Assembly (NCBI GenBank): GCA_905479835.1
Contig: CAJQNZ010000027.1
Span: 1 to 43,206, forward strand
Direction: 5' to 3'
Source: an uncultured Flavobacteriaceae bacterium
GTDB taxonomy: Bacteria; Bacteroidota; Bacteroidia; Flavobacteriales; Flavobacteriaceae
DNA length: 43,206 nucleotides
The translations under genes were made by a program, and so were the position numbers. The notes under the pieces were generated by a model. It did no database searches, was not told the DNA's origin, and was given only the letters and a program-made list of their open reading frames with translations. Of this stretch, positions 10,623 to 18,669 are shown piece after piece (the stretch's first letter is position 1; the number at the start of each line of letters is the position of its first letter).

Positions 10623-11500
10623 TGGCAAAAGCAACTAAAAAACAAGCCTTAGGAAGAGGGTTATCTGCTTTATTACAAGATTCTGGAAGTGAAGTTTCTT
10701 CGCCTGATAAACTGGTGGGATCCATCATAGATTTAAATCTAGAAACGATTGAAATTAACCCTTACCAACCGAGAACTTATTTTAATGAAGAGGCTTTAAG
10801 AGAACTCGCTAGTTCTATTAAAGAACTTGGAGTGATTCAACCTATTACAGTAAGAAAACTCGATTCTAATAAATTCCAACTTGTCTCAGGTGAACGTAGA
10901 TTCAGAGCTTCAAAATTAATTGGAAATACAACAATTCCAGCATATATAAGAGTTGCCAATGATCAAGAAATGCTTGAAATGGCATTGGTAGAAAATATTC
11001 AAAGAAAAGACCTTGATCCTATTGAAGTTGCATTGTCTTATCAGAGATTGATAGATGAAATTAACTTGACACAAGAAGAAATGAGTCAGCGTGTAGGTAA
11101 GAAAAGATCTACAGTGACCAATTATCTTCGACTCTTAAAACTAGATCCTATTATCCAAACTGGAATGCGAGATGGATTTCTTTCTATGGGTCACGGTAGA
11201 GCGTTGATTAATATTGAAAATCAAGAAGAACAATTATCCATTTATGAAAACATCTTAAAAGGGAAATTGTCAGTACGTCAGACAGAAATATTGGTAAAAA
11301 ACCTCAAAGAAGGAACTTCTAAATCAGCAATTGTTGTAAATCAAGAAATTCCAAAATTTGTCAAAAAAAGTTTGAAAGAATTAAACGAATATTTTGGTCA
11401 TAAGATTGAAGTGAAAGTTGCAAAAAACAACAAAGGAAAAATAATAATTCCTTTTCATTCTGAAGAAGATTTTAATCGAATTAAAAAACTATTACAGTAG
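10622..11500 (+). CDS. parB: Chromosome partitioning protein ParB
   Basis: ParB is a CTP-dependent DNA clamp that loads at parS and stimulates ParA. The 292-residue product opens with the ALGRGLSALL motif, then INPYQPRTYF, the CTP-binding box SGERRFRASK (about 97-106) and ALVENIQRKDLDPIE (about 123-137). A helix-turn-helix follows (LTQEEMSQRVGKKRSTVTNY). The C-terminal 60 residues should be the dimerisation domain. The stop overlaps the next start (GTG) by one base. Intact and typical. Confidence 0.96.
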   Translation: MAKATKKQALGRGLSALLQDSGSEVSSPDKLVGSIIDLNLETIEINPYQPRTYFNEEALRELASSIKELGVIQPITVRKLDSNKFQLVSGERRFRASKLIGNTTIPAYIRVANDQEMLEMALVENIQRKDLDPIEVALSYQRLIDEINLTQEEMSQRVGKKRSTVTNYLRLLKLDPIIQTGMRDGFLSMGHGRALINIENQEEQLSIYENILKGKLSVRQTEILVKNLKEGTSKSAIVVNQEIPKFVKKSLKELNEYFGHKIEVKVAKNNKGKIIIPFHSEEDFNRIKKLLQ

Positions 11501-12078
11501 TGAAAATTAAGAAATCATTTCTTTTCTTTAGCTTTATATTTTGCTTGACTACTTCCTTGTTTTCTCAAGTAGAGGAAATAATAAAAAATAAAGATTCAAT
11601 TACAGTACTAGACCAAGACATTAACCCTCTTGCTCCATCTACTGCTGCATTTTACTCTGCTATTCTTCCAGGATTAGGGCAAGCATACAATAAAAAATAT
11701 TGGAAAATTCCAGTTGTATATGCCGCCTTAGGAACCTCAACTTTTTTTTATATTGATAATAATAAAAAATACAACCAATTCAGAGATGCTTTTCAATTGA
11801 TGGAATCAGGAAAGCCACATGAATTTGATGGGATAGATGGCAATATATTCTTAAGTAGAGATGCACTAGTAAGAGCTCAAACAAGATATAAAGAAGATCG
11901 TGATTTATCATTGTTAATCACTGCCGCATTCTATGTTTTACAGATTGTTGAAGCGAGTGTAAATGCTCATTTATCTTCCATAAATACGGCTGATGATCTT
12001 ACTTTTAATCCTCAAATAATAATTGATCCGATTACCAATAAAGCTATTGGAGGAATGGTCCTTACATATAATTTTTAA
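11500..12078 (+). CDS. DUF5683 domain protein
   Basis: The 192-residue protein carries a signal peptide (MKIKKSFLFFSFIFCLTTSL, then FSQ) and the DUF5683 core PSTAAFYSAILPGLGQAYNK with KYWKIPVVYAALGTSTFFY, giving a couple of short hydrophobic segments. A late hydrophobic stretch (ITAAFYVLQIVEASVNAHL) precedes a short C-terminal beta region ending in Tyr-Asn-Phe, as in outer-membrane-type proteins. Function is unknown. Its position between parB and dapB is conserved in Flavobacteria. The start is GTG at 11500, one base into the parB stop; there is no usable ATG near it. Its stop overlaps the dapB ATG by one base. Confidence 0.85.
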   Translation: MKIKKSFLFFSFIFCLTTSLFSQVEEIIKNKDSITVLDQDINPLAPSTAAFYSAILPGLGQAYNKKYWKIPVVYAALGTSTFFYIDNNKKYNQFRDAFQLMESGKPHEFDGIDGNIFLSRDALVRAQTRYKEDRDLSLLITAAFYVLQIVEASVNAHLSSINTADDLTFNPQIIIDPITNKAIGGMVLTYNF

Positions 12079-12779
12079 TGAAAATAGCTCTTTTAGGATA
12101 CGGAAAAATGGGAAAAGCAATAGAGGAAATTGCTTTGGACAGAAATCATGAAATTGTTTTAAAAATAGATGTAAATACTGAAAATTACGATATCTCAATT
12201 GCAGATATAGCAATTGATTTTAGTACTCCGTCAGCTGCTTTTTCAAATGTAAAAAATTGTATTATCAATAAAGTTCCTGTAATTTCAGGTACTACAGGAT
12301 GGCTTGACCAATATCAAGAAATAGTCTCCTTATGTAGTCAACATAAAGGAAGCTTTATTTCTGCTTCCAATTTCAGTCTTGGCGTTAATATTTTCTTCGA
12401 ATTGAATGAGCAACTAGCAAAAATGATGGCGAAAATAAGTCAATATGACACCTCTATTGAAGAAATTCATCATACACAAAAATTGGATGCTCCTAGTGGT
12501 ACAGCAATTACATTAGCAGAAGGAATTATCAAGCATACTGATAAAAAAGATTGGTCCATTGATGTAACAAATAGAGATAAAGTAATACCAATAATAGCAA
12601 AGAGGATTCCAGAAGTTCCTGGAACTCATAAAATAGAGTACACATCAACAGTAGATACTATTGAAATTAAACATACTGCGCATAACCGTCACGGATTTGC
12701 TTTAGGTGCTGTTATTGCTGCAGAATGGTTGATAGATAAAAAAGGAGTCTACACAATGAAAGATGTATTAGGAATATAA
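12078..12779 (+). CDS. dapB: 4-hydroxy-tetrahydrodipicolinate reductase DapB
   Basis: DapB reduces the DapA product to tetrahydrodipicolinate in the lysine/diaminopimelate pathway, so it feeds both protein and peptidoglycan synthesis. The Rossmann motif LLGYGKMGK is at residues 4-12, GTTGW about 73-77, ASNFSLGVN about 96-104, and the signature EIHHTQKLDAPSGTA about 132-146. The 233-residue length is usual for Bacteroidetes. Start overlaps the previous stop by one base (TAATG). A 74-bp structured spacer separates it from lepB. Confidence 0.96.
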   Translation: MKIALLGYGKMGKAIEEIALDRNHEIVLKIDVNTENYDISIADIAIDFSTPSAAFSNVKNCIINKVPVISGTTGWLDQYQEIVSLCSQHKGSFISASNFSLGVNIFFELNEQLAKMMAKISQYDTSIEEIHHTQKLDAPSGTAITLAEGIIKHTDKKDWSIDVTNRDKVIPIIAKRIPEVPGTHKIEYTSTVDTIEIKHTAHNRHGFALGAVIAAEWLIDKKGVYTMKDVLGI

Positions 12780-12784
12780 AAAAT

Positions 12785-12836
12785 GGTTCACTGAGGGGTG
12801 GTCACTGATCAGAGTAGAAGTGAGTAGATCTGAACC
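12785..12836 (+). repeat. Nested inverted repeats between dapB and lepB
   Basis: GGTTCA (12785-12790) pairs with TGAACC (12831-12836). Inside it TCACT (12802-12806) pairs with AGTGA (12819-12823), and the heptamer TCACTGA occurs twice (12788 and 12802). The stretch is more G-rich than its surroundings. There is no T-tract, so it is not a normal terminator; an RNA processing or stability element within the operon, or a small repeat insertion, are both possible. Confidence 0.5.
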
Positions 12837-12853
12837 GCATTAAAATAATAGAT

Positions 12854-14530
12854 ATGACAGCAATGCAATTGTTTGTGTTTTTTTTAGTTATCCAATTAGT
12901 TCATTTTATAGGGACATGGAAACTCTATGAAAAAGCAGGTAGAAAATGGTGGGAAGCTGCAATTCCAATATATAATGGTATTGTATTAATGCACATTATC
13001 AATCGTCCAAAATGGTGGGTGGTTTTACTTTTCATTCCAATTATAAATCTGATTATGTTTCCTATCTTATGGATTGAAACAATAAGAAGTTTTGGTAAAA
13101 AATCAAAAATTGATTCATTTCTTGTCATTGCAACACTTGGATTCTATATCTATTATGTAAATTATATTGCAAAAGTAAGTTATGTAAAGAACAGAAGTTT
13201 ATTGCCACAGAGTGGTCTTGGAGAATGGGTAAGTTCAATAGCATTTGCAATAATTGCTGCAACATTAGTTCATACTTATTTTATGCGTCCTTATGTCATT
13301 CCTACTTCATCATTGGAAAAATCATTATTAATTGGAGATTATTTATTGGTCAGTAAATTTCATTATGGCGCACGAGTTCCTATGACTCCTATTGCATTGC
13401 CAATGGTTCATGATTCTATTCCTTTTACGGATTTACCATCTTACTTAAAAAAACCTCAACTTCCATACTATCGATTGCCAGCAATCCAAAAAATAAAACG
13501 GAATGAAATTGTGGTATTTAACTGGCCTGCAGATTCTTTAAAATGGATGTGGAATGACAATTCAGGGAAATTTACCTATAAGCCTATTGATAAAAAAACC
13601 AATTATGTAAAACGTTGTGTTGGAATTCCTGGAGATTCATTACAGATTATTGATGGAACTATTTATATTAATGGAAAAGAATCTATTATGCCTGATAGAG
13701 CAAAACCTCAATATTATTATACAATTACAGGAAATGAAGCATTTAATACCAGGAATTTTCCAAGTTATATAAGTAATAATGCCCGTAAAAGACATTACAA
13801 TATTAAAAAAGAATTCTGGAATGACAGTCGAGTTCAAGATGCATTAAAAGTTGAAGCTTATGTAACCAAAGTACGTGAAGATTCCTTGTATGTTGAAGTT
13901 TCTGGAGGCATAAGCACAAATCTTATCGATAAATTAAATATTACTTTTATTCCAAATAGGATGAGTGTAAATTTAAGTCAAGAAGAAGTAGATCAGCTAA
14001 AAACAGAATCGAATACTCAATCAATTGAAAGATTGATCCATTCAACCGATGAAACTATTTTTCCTCTAAGCGATCAATATAAGTGGAGTCAAGATAATTT
14101 TGGACCTATTTACATTCCTAAAAAAGGAGAAACTGTCGAACTTAACAGCTCCTCAATTCCATTTTATGAGCATTTAATTAAAGAATATGAGAGAAATGAT
14201 GTTACTATTGATGGAGACACAATGTTTATCAATGGTAAAGTAGCAACTGATTATACTTTTAAACAAGATTATTATTGGATGATGGGAGACAACAGACACA
14301 TGTCATTGGATGCACGTTTCTGGGGATACACACCATTTGACCATGTGATTGGAAAGCCTGTGTTTATATGGATGAGTTATGATGGAGGAATTTTTAGAAA
14401 TCCTCGTTGGGAACGTTTCTTTACAACAGTTCACGGTACAGGAAAACCTGTTTCTTATTTCTATTATTTTTTAGGTTTATTGGCACTTTGGTTTGGGTAT
14501 AATACATTTATAAAAAAGAAAAAAGAATAA
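12854..14530 (+). CDS. lepB: Signal peptidase I (S26 family), large Bacteroidetes form
   Basis: The enzyme cleaves signal peptides from exported proteins at the inner membrane. The N-terminal 110 residues form several membrane helices (a DUF5684-like domain), then another helix precedes the catalytic region. Ser153 in VIPTSSLEKSL and Lys253 in YVKRCVGIPGD form the Ser-Lys dyad; the box MMGDNRHMSLDARFWG (about 476-491) is intact. Between Lys253 and that box lies an insertion of about 200 residues, which accounts for the 558-residue length (E. coli LepB is 324). Another helix closes the C-terminus. Flavobacterial homologues share this large form. It sits between dapB and the WbqC gene. Confidence 0.95.
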   Translation: MTAMQLFVFFLVIQLVHFIGTWKLYEKAGRKWWEAAIPIYNGIVLMHIINRPKWWVVLLFIPIINLIMFPILWIETIRSFGKKSKIDSFLVIATLGFYIYYVNYIAKVSYVKNRSLLPQSGLGEWVSSIAFAIIAATLVHTYFMRPYVIPTSSLEKSLLIGDYLLVSKFHYGARVPMTPIALPMVHDSIPFTDLPSYLKKPQLPYYRLPAIQKIKRNEIVVFNWPADSLKWMWNDNSGKFTYKPIDKKTNYVKRCVGIPGDSLQIIDGTIYINGKESIMPDRAKPQYYYTITGNEAFNTRNFPSYISNNARKRHYNIKKEFWNDSRVQDALKVEAYVTKVREDSLYVEVSGGISTNLIDKLNITFIPNRMSVNLSQEEVDQLKTESNTQSIERLIHSTDETIFPLSDQYKWSQDNFGPIYIPKKGETVELNSSSIPFYEHLIKEYERNDVTIDGDTMFINGKVATDYTFKQDYYWMMGDNRHMSLDARFWGYTPFDHVIGKPVFIWMSYDGGIFRNPRWERFFTTVHGTGKPVSYFYYFLGLLALWFGYNTFIKKKKE

Positions 14531-14536
14531 TTACAG

Positions 14537-15154
14537 ATGTTATTTCAGCCTACTTATTTCTCGCCAATTGCACAATATGCAGCCATTGCTGGTTGTGAAA
14601 ATATTGTCATAGAAGTAAATGATAATTACCTAAAACAAACCTATAGAAATAGATGTTATATATATACAGCAAGTGGAAAATTAATATTAAATATTTCTAT
14701 TTTACATACTAAAGGTTCAAAACAATTAACCAAAGATGTAAAAATTGACAATTATTATAATTGGCAAAAACAACATTTTAAAACCTTAGAATCAGCCTAC
14801 AGATCTTCTCCATATTTTGAGTTTTATGAAGATGATTTACGTGCTCTTTACGATAAGAAACACACCTATTTACTAGACCTCAATATGGACTGTCATAAAT
14901 TTGTGATGGATGCGTTACAAGAAGATATACCGCACACTACTAGTTTATTATATGAACCTAAGCCCTTTATTACTGATTTTCGGTCAATGGCCATCGTTAA
15001 AAATACACGAGACTTTCAGAACACTCCCTATGTACAAGTTTTTGATGATAAATTTGGGTTTATACCGAACCTTAGTATTTTGGACTTGATATTTATGGAA
15101 GGTCCTAATTCGTTTACATACTTAAAAAAACAAATAATTAAAATGGCTGATTAA
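14537..15154 (+). CDS. WbqC family protein
   Basis: The 205-residue protein fits the WbqC-like family (MLFQPTYFSPIAQYAAIAG at the N-terminus, YRNRCYI and LESAYRSSPYFEFYEDDL in the middle). Members occur in polysaccharide and O-antigen loci, but the reaction is not established. No signal peptide, so it is likely cytosolic. It starts 6 bases after lepB and is probably the last gene of the parA operon. The next gene has its own promoter. Confidence 0.88.
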   Translation: MLFQPTYFSPIAQYAAIAGCENIVIEVNDNYLKQTYRNRCYIYTASGKLILNISILHTKGSKQLTKDVKIDNYYNWQKQHFKTLESAYRSSPYFEFYEDDLRALYDKKHTYLLDLNMDCHKFVMDALQEDIPHTTSLLYEPKPFITDFRSMAIVKNTRDFQNTPYVQVFDDKFGFIPNLSILDLIFMEGPNSFTYLKKQIIKMAD

Positions 15155-15159
15155 TTTTA

Positions 15160-15191
15160 TTTGTATAAATAAATATTTATATCTATATTTA
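15160..15191 (+). promoter_or_regulatory. Promoter of the Crp/Fnr pair
   Basis: TTTG (15160-15163), 20 nt, then TATATTTA (15184-15191), one mismatch from TAnnTTTG. Transcription would begin near 15198, about 20 bases before the GTG start at 15219. Confidence 0.55.
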
Positions 15192-15218
15192 AAATGTTCA
15201 ACTAACTAGCGTAAAAAA

Positions 15219-15800
15219 GTGGATAAACTCAAACAATATATTCTTGAAATATATTCGGATATTTCTTTAGAATCCATAGAAAAAATAAGTGAGATTACAA
15301 TCCACAAAAAATACAATGCTAAGGATAAACTTTACGAATTTGGGAAGATTCCTACTCACATTTACATTTTAATTTCTGGAATAACTAAATCGTACACTAC
15401 TCTAGACAATGGAAATGAATATGTAAATAGATTCCATACTGATGGAGAAGTTATGGGACCATTAACTGCATTGATTGAAAATAATAAAGCAGTATTTGGT
15501 GTTGAATGTATTTCAGACTGTGGAGTTCTAGAAATTAAATATCAAGAGTTTATCGATCTTTCAGAAAATGATATCAGTATTGGGATTTTACATCGTAAAT
15601 ACCTAGAATTACTTTATATTTCCTATACTCAAAGAATAAAAGAATTTCTTGGACTTAATTCTTTAGATAGATACTTAAAATTACGCAAAAGAATTCCAAG
15701 CATAGACAAACTGGTAAGTCAAAAAATGATTGCTGCACACCTTGCAATAACTCCTATACAACTGAGTCGTATTAGAAATAAAATAAAGCCTAAGGTTTAA
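15219..15800 (+). CDS. Crp/Fnr-family regulator, copy 1
   Basis: The 193-residue protein has an N-terminal cyclic-nucleotide-binding-like beta barrel (about 20-120; IYILISGITKSY, DGEVMGPLTAL) and a short C-terminal helix-turn-helix (LVSQKMIAAHLAITPIQLSRIRNKI, about 163-187). I see no Fe-S cysteine cluster and not the full cAMP-binding RxS motif, so the ligand is unknown. The start is GTG. The following gene, 6 bases downstream, is a clear paralogue with the same layout (QKxIAAHLxITxxQLSRI in both). Short Crp-like regulators of this type are common in Flavobacteria and most are uncharacterised. Confidence 0.85.
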   Translation: MDKLKQYILEIYSDISLESIEKISEITIHKKYNAKDKLYEFGKIPTHIYILISGITKSYTTLDNGNEYVNRFHTDGEVMGPLTALIENNKAVFGVECISDCGVLEIKYQEFIDLSENDISIGILHRKYLELLYISYTQRIKEFLGLNSLDRYLKLRKRIPSIDKLVSQKMIAAHLAITPIQLSRIRNKIKPKV

Positions 15801-15806
15801 TAAAAA

Positions 15807-16385
15807 ATGAAAACATTTATAGAGCGTATAAACAATACACATCCTATTTCTGAAAATTCATTGAATGAATTACAGAAACTGGTTGAAATAAAAACTTATC
15901 CTCCCAATTATAAATTGGTCGAACCTGGAAAATTTTCTGATAAAGCCTATTATCTTCTTAAAGGAGTTGCTAAATCTTATTGCACTACACAAAAAGGTAA
16001 AAAAGTAAATAGTGCTTTATATACAGACAATAGTTACATAGCTGAACTCACATCTTTAATTCTTGGAGTACCCTCATCAATATCGACTCTGGAAACAATT
16101 ACAACTTGTACTGTTATAGAAGGTAGTTATAGTAAATATATTAAATTAACCGAAACACATAAAGATTTAAGCATATTACATAGAAAAAATCTTGAAAACT
16201 TTTATATAATTCTTCAAAAACAAGATCTTGATCTGGCAAATCTGAATGCTACAGAAAGATATCTGAAACTAATTAAAGACGAACCTAAAATTGAAACACT
16301 GATAACTCAAAAAAATATCGCTGCTCATTTGGGTATTACTCAAGTACAATTAAGTAGAATTAAGAAAGAAATTTACAAATTTTAA
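15807..16385 (+). CDS. Crp/Fnr-family regulator, copy 2
   Basis: This 192-residue protein is the tandem paralogue of the preceding gene: cNMP-binding-like domain (YYLLKGVAKSYCTTQKGKK about 49-67), a linker with ERYLKLIKDEPKIETLI, and the helix-turn-helix QKNIAAHLGITQVQLSRIKK near the end. Sequence divergence outside the DNA-binding helix is large, so the duplication is old. Both are on one transcript with a 6-base gap and could act as a heterodimer or as regulators with different ligands and overlapping sites; this is inference. The ligand-contact residues of CAP are not conserved. Confidence 0.85.
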   Translation: MKTFIERINNTHPISENSLNELQKLVEIKTYPPNYKLVEPGKFSDKAYYLLKGVAKSYCTTQKGKKVNSALYTDNSYIAELTSLILGVPSSISTLETITTCTVIEGSYSKYIKLTETHKDLSILHRKNLENFYIILQKQDLDLANLNATERYLKLIKDEPKIETLITQKNIAAHLGITQVQLSRIKKEIYKF

Positions 16386-16417
16386 CTCCTATTCATATAC
16401 TATTATAATCGAAATCC

Positions 16418-16585
16418 TTATCGCTTCATTGATTTAAATGCCCAAGCAATAATTATAAAACCAATACCTGTAAGAATAGGAGGCAATAAAAATTTAGGTG
16501 AGAATATTGCTCCTATTAAAATCATAACAATTCCAAGGAGAACCAATAAAAATTGAGCCGTACCTAAAACTGAATTTCTTTTCAT
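16418..16585 (-). CDS. Small two-helix membrane protein, paralogue of the 18381-18563 product
   Basis: This 55-residue frame begins MKRNSVLGTAQFLLVLLGIV and ends FKSMKR. It has two hydrophobic helices (about 8-28 and 33-50). The beginning (RNSVLGTAQFLLVLLGIVMILIGA) aligns with the product of 18381-18563 (KNTVLSWATFIMIFVGVALILMGA), so the two are related and flank ettA on either side. It starts 12 bases after the ettA stop on the same strand and is likely cotranscribed with it. Function unknown. Confidence 0.7.
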   Translation of the reverse strand: MKRNSVLGTAQFLLVLLGIVMILIGAIFSPKFLLPPILTGIGFIIIAWAFKSMKR

Positions 16586-16597
16586 AAATATACTATT

Positions 16598-18289
16598 TTA
16601 TCTGACTAGTTTCTTATACTTAATACGTTTTGGCATTAAGTCTCCACCCAATCTTTTCTTCTTATTCTCTTCGTATTCTGAAAACGATCCTTCAAAATAA
16701 TACACTTGTGAATCTCCTTCAAATGCCAATATATGGGTACATATTCTATCTAAAAACCATCTATCATGTGAAATAACTACTGCACAGCCTGCAAAATTTT
16801 CCAATCCTTCCTCTAGTGCTCTCAAAGTATTTACATCAAGATCATTGGTCGGCTCATCAAGTAATAATACATTTCCTTCTTCTTTCAAGGTCATTGCTAG
16901 ATGCAACCTATTTCGTTCTCCTCCAGAAAGTGTGCTTACCTTTTTATTCTGTTCTGAACCAGCAAAATTAAACCTACTTAAATAGGCTCTAGAATTGACC
17001 ATTTTTCCTCCCATCATTACCAAATCTTGTCCATCTGAAAAATTTTCCCAAATAGATTTATCAGCATCAATATTGGAATGTGCTTGATCAACATATGCTA
17101 TTTTAGTAGTGTCTCCTAAAGTAAATTCTCCTTTGTCAGGTTTTTCTTCTCCCATAATCATCTTGAAAATAGTCGTTTTACCTGCTCCATTGGGACCAAT
17201 AATTCCTACAATACCATTGGGAGGCAATGAAAAATTCAGATCATCATATAACAATTTATCGCCAAATGCTTTTGAGACACTCTTCGCATCAATCACATTT
17301 GTACCCAATCTTGGACCATTGGGAATAAAAATTTCTAATTTTTCTTCAAGTTTCTTTTGATCTTGACTCATCAATTTGTCATAATTTGCAAGACGTGCTT
17401 TGGACTTAGATTGACGTCCTTTTGCTCCTTGACGCACCCATTCAAGTTCTCTCTCTAATGTTTTCTGTCGTTTAGAAGCTGTTTTTTCTTCTTGTTTCAA
17501 CCTATTTCCTTTCTGTTCAAGCCAGGAAGAGTAATTCCCTTTCCATGGAATTCCTTCTCCTCTATCCAATTCTAATATCCATCCTGCAACATTATCCAAG
17601 AAATATCTATCATGTGTTACCGCAATTACAGTTCCTTTATATTGAGACAAGTGCTGCTCCAACCAATGTACAGATTCAGCATCCAAGTGATTGGTAGGCT
17701 CATCTAATAGTAAAACGTCTGGCTGTTGCAATAACAATCTACACAGTGCAACTCTACGTCGCTCTCCTCCTGATAAGTTTTTAATAGGTGTATCGCCTTC
17801 TGGAGTTCGCAAAGCATCCATTGCAATTTCGAGTTTAGTCTCCAATTCCCAGGCGTCTAGAGCATCAATCTTGTCCTGTAATACTGCCTGTTGATTCATC
17901 AATTTTTCCATCTTATCAGCATCAGAATATACTTCCTCAAGCCCAAACATATCATTGATTTTATTGTACTCATCAAGAACCGCTACTGTTTCTGCTGCAC
18001 CTTCTTTTACAATATCCATTACCGTTTTCGTGTCATCAAGTTTTGGTTCTTGGGATAAATAACCAACTGTATAATCTTGATTGAAAGTTACATCTCCTTG
18101 GTAATTTTTTTCAATTCCAGCGATGATCTTCATCAAAGTAGATTTTCCAGAACCGTTGAGACCTAAAATTCCAATTTTGGCTCCATAGAAAAAACTTAAA
18201 TGGATATTTTTTAAAACTTGTTTATTTGCACCAGGAAACGTCTTGTTTACTCTGGTCATCGAAAATATTATCTTTTTATCATCACTCAT
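16598..18289 (-). CDS. ettA: ABC-F ATPase EttA (energy-dependent translational throttle)
   Basis: EttA binds the ribosomal E site and gates the first elongation step according to the ATP/ADP ratio; it is cytosolic and not a transporter. Two ATPase domains are visible: Walker A GLNGSGKST (43-51), signature LSGGERRR and LLLDEPTNHLD in the first; GPNGAGKTT, LSGGERNR and LLLDEPTNDLD in the second. The linker between them carries a basic coiled region (KRQKTLERELEWVRQGAKGR). I place the start at 18289 (MSDDKKIIFSM, 563 residues), the normal EttA length; an ATG five codons upstream is less likely. A small membrane protein gene lies on each side. Confidence 0.95.
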   Translation of the reverse strand: MSDDKKIIFSMTRVNKTFPGANKQVLKNIHLSFFYGAKIGILGLNGSGKSTLMKIIAGIEKNYQGDVTFNQDYTVGYLSQEPKLDDTKTVMDIVKEGAAETVAVLDEYNKINDMFGLEEVYSDADKMEKLMNQQAVLQDKIDALDAWELETKLEIAMDALRTPEGDTPIKNLSGGERRRVALCRLLLQQPDVLLLDEPTNHLDAESVHWLEQHLSQYKGTVIAVTHDRYFLDNVAGWILELDRGEGIPWKGNYSSWLEQKGNRLKQEEKTASKRQKTLERELEWVRQGAKGRQSKSKARLANYDKLMSQDQKKLEEKLEIFIPNGPRLGTNVIDAKSVSKAFGDKLLYDDLNFSLPPNGIVGIIGPNGAGKTTIFKMIMGEEKPDKGEFTLGDTTKIAYVDQAHSNIDADKSIWENFSDGQDLVMMGGKMVNSRAYLSRFNFAGSEQNKKVSTLSGGERNRLHLAMTLKEEGNVLLLDEPTNDLDVNTLRALEEGLENFAGCAVVISHDRWFLDRICTHILAFEGDSQVYYFEGSFSEYEENKKKRLGGDLMPKRIKYKKLVR

Positions 18290-18380
18290 TATACGATCTT
18301 TCAAAAATTAAATGATTCAAAATTAAAAAATTTAGAATCCTATGTTATTTATAATTTACTTTATCTGCTAGAATCTTGTC

Positions 18381-18563
18381 TTACACTCTTCCTTTTAAAG
18401 CATTAAAAACCCATGCATTTGCCAAAAATCCTATTCCTACTGAAGCAAACCCCCAACCAGCAACATCATTATACCTATATGCTCCCATTAAAATTAATGC
18501 TACTCCAACAAATATCATAATAAATGTTGCCCAACTCAATACAGTATTTTTATTCATCGACAT
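18381..18563 (-). CDS. Small two-helix membrane protein (CAL67264-like)
   Basis: The 60-residue protein begins MSMNKNTVLSWATFIMIFVG and ends VFNALKGRV. It has two hydrophobic helices with GAYRYNDVAGWGFA between them. It resembles the small membrane protein family that NCBI labels CAL67264, commonly next to ettA in Flavobacteria; the name is from memory. Function unknown. Its 5' end and upstream region are repeated in diverged form in front of the haloperoxidase fusion gene (see 22725-22790), and a fuller paralogue lies at 16418-16585. Confidence 0.8.
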   Translation of the reverse strand: MSMNKNTVLSWATFIMIFVGVALILMGAYRYNDVAGWGFASVGIGFLANAWVFNALKGRV

Positions 18564-18589
18564 ATTCTTTTAAATTTTTAGAAAAAAGT

Positions 18590-18614
18590 GAATTACAAAT
18601 ATCGTTAATTATTT
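18590..18614 (-). repeat. Upstream repeat, copy 1 (before the small membrane protein gene)
   Basis: A 25-bp stretch upstream of the 18381-18563 gene matches 22766-22790 at 24 of 25 positions. Both copies lie at nearly the same distance before a start codon on the same strand (27 and 20 bases), and the first codons are also similar (see 22725-22790). It probably includes the promoter -7 region (GATATTTG on the minus strand). Confidence 0.7.
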
Positions 18615-18669
18615 ATAGTTATTCCTTTTTTTATAAAACTAGGTTCATAAATTAAGTTAAAAAAAATCA

